Assembly (NCBI GenBank): GCA_036382775.1 | Contig: DASVHD010000049.1 | Coordinates: 44,802 to 108,801 of the forward strand | Length of the DNA: 64,000 bases | DNA from: a bacterium | GTDB lineage: Bacteria > Hydrothermota > Tepidihabitantia > SM23-42 > JAOAFX01 | Direction of reading: 5' to 3' | Shown here: in pieces, positions 17,049 to 26,204 of the stretch | Position numbering within the stretch: position 1 is the first letter of the stretch | Layout of the letters: each line of letters begins with the position of its first letter | Made by a program: the position numbers and the translations under genes | Notes under the pieces: generated by a model | Databases searched by the model: none | What the model was told of the DNA's origin: nothing | The model's input: the letters and a program-made list of their open reading frames with translations, nothing else

Positions 17049-18050
17049 CTATTCAAGACCGGACTCGGCGACCGCGGTAATGAGTTTGATGGTCCAGTCC
17101 ACATCTCCGAGATCGCATGTCTCGCACGTGGTGTGGACATATCTCGTGGGTATGCTGACGACACCGCTCACGACACCTTCTTTAATAAGCTGGATCACGG
17201 CCGCGTCCGTTGTCCCGCGGTTCAATACTTCGAGCTGGTAAGGGATCTTTAACCGGTCGGCGATACTGACCAGTTTGTCTTTGACAACAGGATGGGCGAT
17301 GAACGAACTGTCCTTGACCTTGATAGCTGTCCCCTTGCCAAGGCCGACTTCCATTTTTTCGGCTTCCGGCGCGTCGCCCGTAAGGGTAACATCAACAGCG
17401 ATCGCATACGCAGGCTCGATGGCGTAGGCGCCGGTCCGGGCGCCCCTGAGGCCGACTTCTTCCTGCACCGAGAAGACGAAATAGAGGTCGTTATCGTTTT
17501 TCTTGAGTCGCTTGAGCGTTTCAATAAGGCAGAAACATCCGACGCGGTCGTCCAGCGCTTTGCCGGTGAACCGATCGCCGATACGCGACGCAGAACGGTT
17601 AAATGCCGCGATATCGCCGATCCTGACGTTTTTCAGCGCGTCGTCCTTGTCGCGGGCGCCGATATCGATATACATGTTCTCAAGGAGCAACGGCTTGGTC
17701 TGATCCCGGCGGGGTTCCAGGCCGATCACACCTGTCAAGCCGCTTTCAAAGATCACGTGCTGATACGGGATGTGTTCCGGAAAAACACCGCCTACGCCGG
17801 TAAATCGCAAAAAGCCGTTTTTGTCGATATGCGTTACAATAACACCGATCTCGTCCATATGAGCGCAGAACATGATCTTCTTGCCACGCGCGCGGGCGGC
17901 TTTGGGTGATCTGCGGCATATGAGGTTGCCCATGGGGTCGGTTTTGATCTCCACACCCAAAGACCCAACCTCATTTTCTATGATCTGACGCACTTTGTCT
18001 TCGCGCCCTGACGGGCCGTATGCCGTGCAGAGAGTGTCCAGTAGGGTCAT
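17049..18050 (-). CDS. M42 family dinuclear-metal aminopeptidase (copy 2)
   Basis: A 333-residue M42 (FrvX/glutamyl aminopeptidase-like) peptidase. These form large cytoplasmic tetrahedral shells that trim peptides. Metal-site motifs include AHMDEIGVI, KALDDRVGC, the catalytic Glu pair in VQEEVGLRG and the DVT region. The start is the ATG at 18048-18050 because AAGGAG lies 5 nt upstream; an ATG ten codons earlier lacks a site. It is a tandem paralogue of the next gene upstream, with about 35 nt between them. Substrate preference may differ between the two copies; the sequence does not tell. Confidence 0.88.
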   Translation of the reverse strand: MTLLDTLCTAYGPSGREDKVRQIIENEVGSLGVEIKTDPMGNLICRRSPKAARARGKKIMFCAHMDEIGVIVTHIDKNGFLRFTGVGGVFPEHIPYQHVIFESGLTGVIGLEPRRDQTKPLLLENMYIDIGARDKDDALKNVRIGDIAAFNRSASRIGDRFTGKALDDRVGCFCLIETLKRLKKNDNDLYFVFSVQEEVGLRGARTGAYAIEPAYAIAVDVTLTGDAPEAEKMEVGLGKGTAIKVKDSSFIAHPVVKDKLVSIADRLKIPYQLEVLNRGTTDAAVIQLIKEGVVSGVVSIPTRYVHTTCETCDLGDVDWTIKLITAVAESGLE

Positions 18051-18084
18051 GTGCGCTCCTTTTTCTTGTTTTTTGTGCAAAGGG

Positions 18085-19098
18085 CTAACTCTTGACCGCG
18101 TATTCCTTCAGCATGTTCTCGACCGATAATGAAAGCAGCTTGATCCCGGTATCCACATCCTTTTTGGAGGCAATGGACATGGGTGAGTGGATATAACGCG
18201 CAGGCACCGCGACCACCGCACTGGGGACCCCTTCCTTGGTCAGGTGGATCGGCCCGGCGTCGGTACCGCCGATCATGGGTCGTTTTATCTGGTAGGGCAG
18301 GTTATGATCAGCGGCAGTTTTTTCAATCAGCCGTACCAGATTCCGGTCGCAGATGAGCGACGAATCGGTGATCGTCACGGCCGGTCCTTTGCCGAGCACC
18401 GGATACAACGGCACGTCCTTTTCTGACGGCCACTCGCCGGAGCTCGTCGTATCCACCGCGATCCCGAGATCCGGGGACACCCGGTACGCGGCGATCCGCG
18501 CGCCGCGCAGACCGGCTTCTTCCTGTACCGTGAAAGCGTAGTAAAGCGGCAGGTCTGTCTGCAGTATCATCTGCATCAGCATGTAGCATCCCAATCGGTT
18601 GTCAAAAGCCTTGCCGTATATGATATCGCCCTGTTCTCGGAACTCCGTATCAAATGTACCCAGCTCGCCGATCTCCACGATCTTTTGAGCGGTTTCTTTC
18701 GAATTCGCTCCGATATCGATGCTTAAAGTCTTTATTTCCTGTATTTTTTCCAAATCATCTTTTTTGCTGTGATGGATCGGCTTATTCCCGATAACGCCGG
18801 GAACTTTGTTCCTGCCGATGATCACCCTCTTACCCGGCACGACTTGCGGGCTCAGGCCGATGGTTTTGAATTTTAAAAGGCCGCTTTTTTCTATGCCCGT
18901 GATCATGAATCCTACCTCATCCATATGCGCAGCCAGCATAATGCGCGGCCGGGCAGGATCCCCTTTCCGGACGATCAGATTACCATAGTCGTCCTCGGTG
19001 ATCTCCGAAACATGGCCGCTGATCGCATTTTTGATGTAATCACTGACCAGATGTTCGTCACCGCTGACGCCGGGAAGCTCGGATAGCTCCTTGAGCAT
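18085..19098 (-). CDS. M42 family dinuclear-metal aminopeptidase (copy 1), leaderless start
   Basis: A 337-residue M42 peptidase with AAHMDEVGFM, KAFDNRLGC, TVQEEAGLRGA and GGTDAGPIH, the metal ligands and catalytic Glu of the family. It is the first gene of the long operon running down to lptE. The ATG lies 6 nt beyond a consensus -10, with no room for a Shine-Dalgarno sequence, so translation probably begins at the mRNA 5' end. The neighbouring downstream gene is a paralogue, which suggests a tandem duplication. Both lack signal peptides and should be cytoplasmic. Confidence 0.88.
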   Translation of the reverse strand: MLKELSELPGVSGDEHLVSDYIKNAISGHVSEITEDDYGNLIVRKGDPARPRIMLAAHMDEVGFMITGIEKSGLLKFKTIGLSPQVVPGKRVIIGRNKVPGVIGNKPIHHSKKDDLEKIQEIKTLSIDIGANSKETAQKIVEIGELGTFDTEFREQGDIIYGKAFDNRLGCYMLMQMILQTDLPLYYAFTVQEEAGLRGARIAAYRVSPDLGIAVDTTSSGEWPSEKDVPLYPVLGKGPAVTITDSSLICDRNLVRLIEKTAADHNLPYQIKRPMIGGTDAGPIHLTKEGVPSAVVAVPARYIHSPMSIASKKDVDTGIKLLSLSVENMLKEYAVKS

Positions 19099-19104
19099 GC
19101 TAAT

Positions 19105-19132
19105 ATTATATATATTAGCAAAAAAAAGTCAA
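19105..19132 (-). promoter_or_regulatory. Promoter for leaderless M42 peptidase operon
   Basis: Minus strand TTGACT (19127-19132), 16-nt spacer, TATAAT (19105-19110), then six nucleotides and the ATG (19098). Transcription would start at or next to the A of the start codon. Confidence 0.75.
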
Positions 19133-19152
19133 CATAAGGGGTGTTTCATACC

Positions 19153-19181
19153 TTGACCAGAGGCCTGAAAAGCGGTATATT
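19153..19181 (+). promoter_or_regulatory. Vegetative promoter of the Gly-rich secreted protein
   Basis: TTGACC (19153-19158), 17-nt spacer, TATATT (19176-19181). It is divergent from the M42 promoter, with 20 nt between the two -35 boxes. Confidence 0.6.
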
Positions 19182-19208
19182 GAATAAGACTAGAACATGG
19201 GAGGTATT

Positions 19209-20357
19209 ATGCCAATATTGTTGCTGTGTTGTTGCCTATTCAATTATGTATACCAGGATGCAGACAGTTTGCTTGTATCTAACAACGACAGTCTGGTCAT
19301 CTGCGGGGTTCACAACTACAATCTGAAAGTCCATTTAGTAAACGGCGGCCGGCTCAGAGTAAGGCCCGGCAGTGCCGTGAGCGCGGATACGCTCGGATGG
19401 TTAATGCTTCATGCAAATACTATTCATATTCATGATTCATCCATGATCTACGGGACCGGATTGGGCTTTCCTGGTGGAACTAACTCACATTCTGACGGCT
19501 GGGGACCGGGCGCCGGTCAATCAGGTACGAGCGGCGGAGGCGGAGGTGCCGGATATGGCGGAGTCGGCGGTGATGGCGGTGACACGAACCCCGGCATCGG
19601 CGGTCCATCATACGGTGACCCGATTGATACGATCATCGAGCGGGGGAGCGGCGGTGGTGCGGGCAGGCTCAGTCAGGTTGAAGGGTGGGGAGGCAACGGA
19701 GGCGCCAGGGTCTATCTGAAGGCGCGCCGGGTTATCATTGATTCATCAGGCATAATGGCAAACGGGGCGAATGGGGCGGATGCTTCAATGGAAGACGGCG
19801 GCGGCGGTTCTGGGGGAGGCATTCTGATAAGGACAGATACCCTGACTTCCCACCTGTCATCGCTTTACGCTGACGGCGGATACGGCGGCAGCGCGTCGTT
19901 CGGGGGCGGCGGCGGGGCCGGTGGTGGCCGCATCAAATTGCTATACAGCACCGTGCTTGACACCACAGACCTTGCAATGAGCGTTGATGGCGGCAGCGGC
20001 GGCACAGGCGGATACGGTGACGGCGAGAACGGCAGTTCGGGTTCGATCTATGTCGGCTCGGTCATCGCGGTCGAAGAAGTGTTGATCCCCGGTCCGCAGC
20101 GCAATGGAACCGGATCCCTGGCGACGAATCTCTGGCCAAATCCTACATCGGGTCTGATCTATCTAGAACCACGGGCAATCGGTCCCGGCACTGATCTTGT
20201 GATCTTTGACAGAACAGGCCGGATCGTTCCCATGAACAATATACAAAAGAGCTTGGCGGCAAGTCACGCCGTGCTTGACCTGTCCAAGCTAGAAAACGGC
20301 GTCTATTTTATCTGTTTAAATCAAAAGGTTTTTTATCCGGTTGTCCTGGCCAGGTGA
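19209..20357 (+). CDS. Gly-rich secreted protein with type IX-like C-terminal sorting domain
   Basis: A 382-residue exported protein starting at the second ATG, because GGGAGG ends 4 nt before it. The first ATG (19197) overlaps that site. The N-terminus MPILLLCCCLFNYVYQ is a short Cys-rich signal sequence. The middle is built of glycine-rich loops (SGGGGGAGYGGVGGDGGD and similar) alternating with beta strands that name position-like features (ADTLGWLMLHANTIHIH), as in secreted beta-helix proteins. From about residue 300 comes LWPNPTSGLIYLEP, then VIFDRTGRIV and LSKLENGVYFICL. These match the Por/type IX secretion C-terminal sorting domain. This supports an FCB-type secretion route. The binding target is unknown. 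Confidence 0.75.
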   Translation: MPILLLCCCLFNYVYQDADSLLVSNNDSLVICGVHNYNLKVHLVNGGRLRVRPGSAVSADTLGWLMLHANTIHIHDSSMIYGTGLGFPGGTNSHSDGWGPGAGQSGTSGGGGGAGYGGVGGDGGDTNPGIGGPSYGDPIDTIIERGSGGGAGRLSQVEGWGGNGGARVYLKARRVIIDSSGIMANGANGADASMEDGGGGSGGGILIRTDTLTSHLSSLYADGGYGGSASFGGGGGAGGGRIKLLYSTVLDTTDLAMSVDGGSGGTGGYGDGENGSSGSIYVGSVIAVEEVLIPGPQRNGTGSLATNLWPNPTSGLIYLEPRAIGPGTDLVIFDRTGRIVPMNNIQKSLAASHAVLDLSKLENGVYFICLNQKVFYPVVLAR

Positions 20358-20420
20358 AAAGCGTGACCGGTCAGGATCCGGATCATGTCCCAGAGTGGGA
20401 CGCGGGAAGCCCGGCGCATA

Positions 20421-20448
20421 TTGACAACTCATCAGTGATTACTATAAT
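20421..20448 (+). promoter_or_regulatory. Promoter for leaderless nadE
   Basis: TTGACA (20421-20426), 16-nt spacer, TATAAT (20443-20448), both perfect consensus. The nadE ATG begins at 20455, only 6 nt after the -10. Confidence 0.8.
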
Positions 20449-20454
20449 CTTTCT

Positions 20455-22101
20455 ATGAAAGTGGCGCTGGCGCAACTGAACCCGGTGGTCGGCGACATCA
20501 AGGGCAACCTTGCCCGGCTTATCGAAACGATGAACAGGTACAAAAATGAAAGGTTAGATCTGGTCGTCTTCCCGGAACTGTTCCTAACGGGGTATCCGCC
20601 GCAGGACCTGCTCGAGCGCAGTTGGTTTGTAAGAACAGCGCAGGACGCGGTTGAAGAGGTCGTCAAGATATCGAATGGCTATCCGGAAACCGGCATCATT
20701 TTCGGCGCGCCGCAAATGACCGGTCAGGATACAGGACGGGGTTTGTATAATGCCGGCCTGCTTGTCTTCAGGGGTCATAAGATCGGAATGCACTGCAAGG
20801 TCCTCCTGCCCACATACGATGTTTTTGACGAAGCACGGTATTTTGATCCGGGACCGCCGGCTGATCCGATGCCATTCAAGAACGAAAAACTGGGGCTTTC
20901 AATATGCGAGGATGCGTGGAACAGCCCTGAGCTTTGGCCAAGGAGCATATATGCCCGCGATCCGGTCGCCGAGCTGGCCGGAAAGGGGGCGACCATGATG
21001 ATTAACATTGCCGCGTCGCCTTTCTGCATGGGAAAAGAGGAAGTCCGGTACAAACTGATACGCGGTCATTGCCAGAAGCACCAAAAGCCCTTTGTGTTCG
21101 TCAACCAGATCGGCGGCAATGATGAGCTGGTCTTCGACGGCCGGTCCATGTGTCTGGACAGCAGCGGTGGCGTGATCACGATACTGCCGTCTTTTAAGGA
21201 GTCGGTCAGTGTGATCGATACTGCGCAGGCCGGTAACCCCAGGGGGTACGAGCCATGCGACCGTATCAGTTCGGTCTATGACGCACTGGTGCTGGGTCTT
21301 TCCGATTACATGAGAAAATGCGGTTTTCAAAAGGCGGTCATCGGGCTGTCCGGCGGCATTGACTCTGTACTTGTGGCGGTCATTGCCCGTGATGCGATCG
21401 GTGCATCCAATGTCCTGGGCGTGACCATGCCGGGACCATATTCAACCAAGGGGAGCATCGAGGATTCACGGAAGACCGCGAACAACCTGGGCATAAAATA
21501 TGAGATCATACCGATAATGAGCGTTTTTGATTCATACCTCAAGACACTGCGGGAGCAGTTCGCGAATACGCCCATGGGTGTCGCCGAGGAAAATGTCCAG
21601 GCGCGTATCCGGGGTAATATTCTCATGGCAATATCGAACAAGTCCGGTCATCTGGTGCTTACGACCGGGAACAAAAGCGAGATCGCGGTCGGCTATTGCA
21701 CGCTTTACGGCGATATGAGCGGCGGTCTGGCGGTCATATCGGATGTTCCCAAGACCATGGTCTACAGGCTGGCTCACCACGTGAACCGTCAGTCCCAGAT
21801 CATACCGCAGGAGGTCATCGATAAGCCCCCTTCGGCAGAACTCCGCCCTAACCAGAAAGACCAGGACACTCTGCCGCCCTACGAGGTCCTGGACCCGATA
21901 CTGCAGCATTATGTCGAAGAGGGAAAATCAGTGGATGAGATCGTCAAACTCGGGTATGACGCCAAAACCGTCGCCTGGGTGGTCCGGGCGGTCCATAAAA
22001 GCGAGTATAAAAGACTGCAGGCGGCGCCCGGACTTAAAGTAACATCGAAGGCTTTCGGTGCCGGCCGCCGGATGCCGGTCGCGGCAATGATCACAACGTA
22101 A
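20455..22101 (+). CDS. nadE: Glutamine-dependent NAD+ synthetase
   Basis: NadE performs the last step of NAD+ biosynthesis: ATP-dependent amidation of nicotinate adenine dinucleotide. The 548-residue protein has an N-terminal nitrilase-like glutaminase (Glu in VVFPELFLTGYPP, Lys in CKVLLPTYDVF, Cys in LGLSICEDAWN), which releases ammonia. The C-terminal synthetase has the PP-loop LSGGIDSVL (about 298-306), then TTGNKSEIAVGYCTLYGD. Both active centres are complete. The start codon is 6 nt past the -10, so the mRNA is likely leaderless. The gene is monocistronic; a 350-nt intergenic region follows. Confidence 0.95.
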   Translation: MKVALAQLNPVVGDIKGNLARLIETMNRYKNERLDLVVFPELFLTGYPPQDLLERSWFVRTAQDAVEEVVKISNGYPETGIIFGAPQMTGQDTGRGLYNAGLLVFRGHKIGMHCKVLLPTYDVFDEARYFDPGPPADPMPFKNEKLGLSICEDAWNSPELWPRSIYARDPVAELAGKGATMMINIAASPFCMGKEEVRYKLIRGHCQKHQKPFVFVNQIGGNDELVFDGRSMCLDSSGGVITILPSFKESVSVIDTAQAGNPRGYEPCDRISSVYDALVLGLSDYMRKCGFQKAVIGLSGGIDSVLVAVIARDAIGASNVLGVTMPGPYSTKGSIEDSRKTANNLGIKYEIIPIMSVFDSYLKTLREQFANTPMGVAEENVQARIRGNILMAISNKSGHLVLTTGNKSEIAVGYCTLYGDMSGGLAVISDVPKTMVYRLAHHVNRQSQIIPQEVIDKPPSAELRPNQKDQDTLPPYEVLDPILQHYVEEGKSVDEIVKLGYDAKTVAWVVRAVHKSEYKRLQAAPGLKVTSKAFGAGRRMPVAAMITT

Positions 22102-22452
22102 CTCTGTTTCATAATTTTTAAAGGAATAGTGCAGCGGTTTCCCGGCACGTCTCGAAATTTGTGTTGAGAGATAAACCGATTTCAATACTTTTTCAAACTC
22201 CCTAAAAATCATTGAAAATCGCATGGATGAAATCCAGTTCAGCGTTTGCACAATTCTGTCTATTACCGTGAATTCTGTCTATGGTAATGTATTTTGGTGA
22301 AAAGATGGCACAGATTTAGCACCAGGGTGAAAAATACCTGATTTTTCTGAATTTATGGGTTTGATATAGCGAAGTAGTAAACCGCCAAGCACATAATGGA
22401 AATATTCCAACGGCCATTGAATGGTAATACGATGATTAAGGACGACATGTCA
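22102..22452. other. Intergenic region with repeated ATTACC/GGTAAT motifs
   Basis: No gene is visible between the convergent nadE and the minus-strand operon. It contains a 12-nt direct repeat AATTCTGTCTAT (22252-22263 and 22271-22282), flanking a small ATTACC/GGTAAT inverted repeat. A perfect 9-bp inverted repeat AATGGTAAT (22420-22428) / ATTACCATT (22452-22460) reaches into the stop codon of the minus-strand gene. No T-run follows, so it is not a standard terminator. Confidence 0.5.
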
Positions 22453-25221
22453 TTACCATTCTGAGCCAATAATAAAATGGAATTTCCAGTCATCAGTGAA
22501 TTCCTGAAAATTATATGCCCGAGCAACATCAAATTGCCATATCATCGACAGAAAATCGAATCTTAACCCTGCTCCGATACCCATTTTAAGATCCTGTAGG
22601 TGAAACCCGCCGCTGGTATTGTATACTGCAAATGAGTCTGTGTACACTCCACCAAAATCAGCAAAAAGAGCACTCCGAATATTTCTGAACTCTAGTGGTA
22701 GGGGAAAGGCAATGTTTAAACGGTCAATAAAAGGAAATCGATACTCAAAATTGGCAAACGCCAATTTCGAACCACCGAAGGCATAGTTATCAAAACCCCG
22801 AAGTGAATACGAGCCACCAATTGACCAGTGCTCAACATCCGGGCCAAAACTGGTTACACCCACTAATCTCACGGCAAAACTCGCCCGTGGTGATAATCGG
22901 AAATATCTTCTGTAATCTAATACGCAGCTTCTAATTTTAAAATCACTCCATATAGTAGCGTAACCTTCAAGTCTCACCCGGTGCCCGTCACTCGGACCAG
23001 TTTGACCCCACTTCGCGTTATCCCAAACAAATGCTATGCTTGGATAAAAGAAGTTGTAATTATTTTCAATACAGACATCAGAAGAGTACCATGGGAAATA
23101 GTTTACCCACCGAGATTCATAGATCTTGAAAGCGTAGAGTCCTAATTCAGCTCTAAAGAATCGGTCAAATGGGTATTGCATGATCCCACCACATCCTACG
23201 TATTTCCAAACAAATAAATCATAGCCCTCACTGAAATAATTAAGATATTGAAACAACCCAAATCCAAAGTCCATTTTCTTTTTAAGATACCAGTAATTTA
23301 GGTGCATGTCAGAATTCAGCAGGTCTCCATAGAGATCAAACGCTATTTCGACGTGATGATTGCCCAGGATATCGCTTAAGCCAATTTCGCAAAGTCCTGA
23401 GACCCCTATTGATGAGTAATAAGAGGCGCCCAGTGAAAAATAATCAACGGTAAATTTTGGTGTATAATTTTTGACCATTTCATTATCCAATGCGGTTTTA
23501 TCATAAGCAAATTCCCCTATCATGTCTTTCGGCGTTTCCCTTTCATCCATTTTTGTCAACGGTTCTTTGACCACACAGATGTCATAACCAAAATCGTTAA
23601 AGTAGGAAAAGGCGATTTTGGTGCCATCTGCTGAAATTGTCGGGTAGTAGATACCGGTAAGGATATCGGTTTTTTTAATGATCTTAAGACTGTCGTTTGA
23701 AAACCAGTAAAGATTATACGCACTATCATAATCAGCAACGAAAAATATACCACCCTCCGGATTAAAGAAGGGTGATGCCACGTAACTTGTTCTTGGAGTT
23801 AAACGTGAAATAATGCCATTAGCGCAAGTAAAGACAGCATAGTTGCCATAGTCATACTCTTCGGTGGAATCAGGACGATCAGAAACGAATGCCATCTTCT
23901 CGTCGGAAGAAAAACTCGGATATTTATCAGTGTAGACATCATCGGTTGTTTTCTTGACTGCACCGGATTTTATATCCAGAAGGTAAATATCTGAGTAGCC
24001 ATCTTTCAATCCCGAGAAAACAATTTGCTCGCCGTCAGGGGAAAACTTCGGCAAATAGATTCCATCCAGGTTAAACTCCCATTTTTTTTGAAGGCTGCCA
24101 TTTTGAGCGTTGAAAACATATAGAACATCCTTACCCTTTGATTTCGCCGAAAAGGTCAAATATTCATCGTCCGGAGACCAGGAAAGACCTCCTTGATAAA
24201 GATGCAGACCTTCATACCCAGAGGAATATTCAGCCCTTACCAGGTTTTTAAGCACCTTGCCATCAATACTCGATACAATTATAACTTCAGCAACCCCTGA
24301 CCGGTCACTGATGAATGCAATCTTGTCGCCTTTGGAAGAAATCGCGGTCGACGTATTGTAAAGGGAATTAGTCTTCTTGTGGTCGTATACTATCCGCGCT
24401 AAGTTGTCAAAATTATCCTGCAGCTTTATCTTGGGGAAATATTTCATTTCATAATATCTGATCCACTGTTTGTTAAAATCATCGGCCGTTACGCCAAAAA
24501 GTTTAATGAAAACCGCGTCAAGATTCTCTTTTGTCTTGATAGCGTGCAGGAACTCGCCAACCTTTTCCGGACCGTACCTGTCATTAATGTATGCATAAAA
24601 TGCCTGGCCCTCTTTGTATATAATATACCCATTATAGTCGCTTAACGCAGGAAGGGGTATCACCTCGTGGTTCATTATCAAATCGCGCATGAATATATCG
24701 GCTTCCATGTCCCACCCTACTGATGAAAATTCGGCATATCCTTCCATTGCCCACAGTGGAATCGAGTAGAAAAGATCGCCGGAGAGAATCGCCCCTAATT
24801 TCGACGGGAAGAAAATTTTAAACTGAAAAACATGGCTGAGTTCATGGACCAGAACATGCCGGAAGTCTTCGTAATCACCGGTAAATGGAATGACCATTCG
24901 GTTTTTCAGCGTTTCTGTAAAACCCCCGGTGGATTCTTCAATCAGTTCTAAGGTTACGTTTGTCTGGGAAAAATCGTTGGGACAATTATACAGAATTACG
25001 GGTATCCTGAATCCGACTTCAATACCGAGGTTCTCGGCAAGCATCGCATATCCGCCCTCGAGAACTTCTTCGGCAAATGCTGCGAGATCACTGCCACTTT
25101 GCGAGAAATATATGTCGAAATGCTCAGTGCTGAGGATCTGGTAGCTAAGATCCTTATACTGGACTTTGTTCTGTCCGAAGGTCTGAGCAAGTATAACAAT
25201 ACAGTATATGATATTTGGCAT
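22453..25221 (-). CDS. Secreted HExxH metallopeptidase / beta-propeller / outer-membrane barrel protein
   Basis: A 922-residue three-part protein. The start is the ATG at 25219-25221, preceded by AGGAG; an in-frame extension upstream would overlap the previous gene. A signal peptide (MPNIIYCIVILAQTFGQ) leads into a peptidase domain with HELSH (126-130) and a second ligand in MEGYAE (Glu160), the gluzincin pattern. Residues about 310-590 are TolB/WD40-like repeats (SPDDEYLTFSAKSKG, FSPDGEQIVFSGLKDG). The last 320 residues are a surface-antigen (BamA-like) beta-barrel: GGSYSLRGFDNYAFGG, then FEYRFPF, ending in a Trp residue. It probably sits in the outer membrane with the peptidase outside or in the periplasm. 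It is the last gene of the efflux/sigma operon. Confidence 0.8.
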   Translation of the reverse strand: MPNIIYCIVILAQTFGQNKVQYKDLSYQILSTEHFDIYFSQSGSDLAAFAEEVLEGGYAMLAENLGIEVGFRIPVILYNCPNDFSQTNVTLELIEESTGGFTETLKNRMVIPFTGDYEDFRHVLVHELSHVFQFKIFFPSKLGAILSGDLFYSIPLWAMEGYAEFSSVGWDMEADIFMRDLIMNHEVIPLPALSDYNGYIIYKEGQAFYAYINDRYGPEKVGEFLHAIKTKENLDAVFIKLFGVTADDFNKQWIRYYEMKYFPKIKLQDNFDNLARIVYDHKKTNSLYNTSTAISSKGDKIAFISDRSGVAEVIIVSSIDGKVLKNLVRAEYSSGYEGLHLYQGGLSWSPDDEYLTFSAKSKGKDVLYVFNAQNGSLQKKWEFNLDGIYLPKFSPDGEQIVFSGLKDGYSDIYLLDIKSGAVKKTTDDVYTDKYPSFSSDEKMAFVSDRPDSTEEYDYGNYAVFTCANGIISRLTPRTSYVASPFFNPEGGIFFVADYDSAYNLYWFSNDSLKIIKKTDILTGIYYPTISADGTKIAFSYFNDFGYDICVVKEPLTKMDERETPKDMIGEFAYDKTALDNEMVKNYTPKFTVDYFSLGASYYSSIGVSGLCEIGLSDILGNHHVEIAFDLYGDLLNSDMHLNYWYLKKKMDFGFGLFQYLNYFSEGYDLFVWKYVGCGGIMQYPFDRFFRAELGLYAFKIYESRWVNYFPWYSSDVCIENNYNFFYPSIAFVWDNAKWGQTGPSDGHRVRLEGYATIWSDFKIRSCVLDYRRYFRLSPRASFAVRLVGVTSFGPDVEHWSIGGSYSLRGFDNYAFGGSKLAFANFEYRFPFIDRLNIAFPLPLEFRNIRSALFADFGGVYTDSFAVYNTSGGFHLQDLKMGIGAGLRFDFLSMIWQFDVARAYNFQEFTDDWKFHFIIGSEW

Positions 25222-25240
25222 GTCAGACTCCTGGGCTATG

Positions 25241-26197
25241 CTATAGGGAGTACGCCACACGAAACCCATATATCGAGCGCTGGAAGTGCGGTACCGACCA
25301 GATCCGGAACGCCGAACGGCAGTTCCAGGACACCGCCTGCCACGACCCGCCCCGGAGAACATGGTAACCGCCGGTCAAGGGTCCGGTCGGATTACAATAT
25401 TGACTGGATGAATAATAGCAGGAATCATACCGGTCTGCGCACCACTCCCAGGCATTGCCTGCCATATCATAACAACCGTAGGGAGAAACCCCGTCAATAA
25501 AATGACCAACCGGTATTGTGCTGTGACCGCCACCCATATCCATATAGCCGGGTTTTGATCTCAGCAGGCCGATGTCTGTTCCAAGCGCAGCGCATTTTGA
25601 TGGAGACCATTCATTACCCCAGGGGTATTCACGTTCATTAGTACCTCTTGCTGCCTTCTCCCATTCTGCCTCGGTTGGCAACTGTAATCCTGCCCAGTCA
25701 CAATAGGCTTTGGCGTCATTCCAGGAGATCATGACCACCGGATGTCTCTCCCGGCTTTTTGAATAGTAATAACGCCAATTTACATTGGTTTTAGATTCCC
25801 ATTTGTAGCCGTTGTAAACAAATCCATATTCATTTTTTTCAGCATCGGTTTTATAGCCGGTTTCTATGATAAATTTCTCAAATTGCTCGTTTGTCACCTC
25901 GTATTTTGCGATGTAATATTCATCAAGATTCACCTTATGCTGCGGATGTTCGTCTTCTTCTCCATTACCTGGGCATGAACCCATCCAAAATTCACCAGCC
26001 GGTATTTTCACAAAGATCGTACTATCCTTCTCATATCGATATTCTTCATATCCTTTGGTGTTTTTTCTAAAGAAATTAAAGGAAGTAATAGAAAAACTTA
26101 TATTTTCGACTTTTTCATCAATTGTTAATGAAGCTCTGGCGGGAAACAACACGAGAGTGCTGAGTAGTATAGTTATCATGCGAGCTCGCGATGACAT
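25241..26197 (-). CDS. Secreted SUMF1/FGE-sulfatase-domain protein, probably not an active FGE
   Basis: A 318-residue protein with an N-terminal signal sequence (TILLSTLVLFPARAS) and a formylglycine-generating-enzyme fold. Marks are IPAGEFWMGS, YYIAKYEVTNEQFEKF, PVVMISWNDAKAYCDW, LPTEAEWEKAARGTNERE and YDMAGNAWEWCADRY. Near the C-terminus HVLRGGSWQAVSWNCRSAF has only one Cys where aerobic FGEs carry a C-x4-C pair. Conversion of Cys to formylglycine is therefore unlikely, and a binding or structural role is more probable. An ATG six codons downstream is an alternative start. It lies 7 nt after the lipoprotein gene and 19 nt before the metallopeptidase-barrel gene. Confidence 0.85.
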   Translation of the reverse strand: MSSRARMITILLSTLVLFPARASLTIDEKVENISFSITSFNFFRKNTKGYEEYRYEKDSTIFVKIPAGEFWMGSCPGNGEEDEHPQHKVNLDEYYIAKYEVTNEQFEKFIIETGYKTDAEKNEYGFVYNGYKWESKTNVNWRYYYSKSRERHPVVMISWNDAKAYCDWAGLQLPTEAEWEKAARGTNEREYPWGNEWSPSKCAALGTDIGLLRSKPGYMDMGGGHSTIPVGHFIDGVSPYGCYDMAGNAWEWCADRYDSCYYSSSQYCNPTGPLTGGYHVLRGGSWQAVSWNCRSAFRIWSVPHFQRSIYGFRVAYSL

Positions 26198-26204
26198 GTA
26201 GGAA

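Noticed and set aside
22420..22460. 9-bp inverted repeat as a transcription terminator
   Set aside because: No T-run follows either strand and the arms are AT-rich, so a standard intrinsic terminator is not supported.
25222..25362. Extended start of the HExxH/propeller/barrel protein
   Set aside because: The extension overlaps the FGE-like gene and is Arg/Gly/Ser-rich with no family pattern; the ATG at 25221 has a Shine-Dalgarno and signal peptide.
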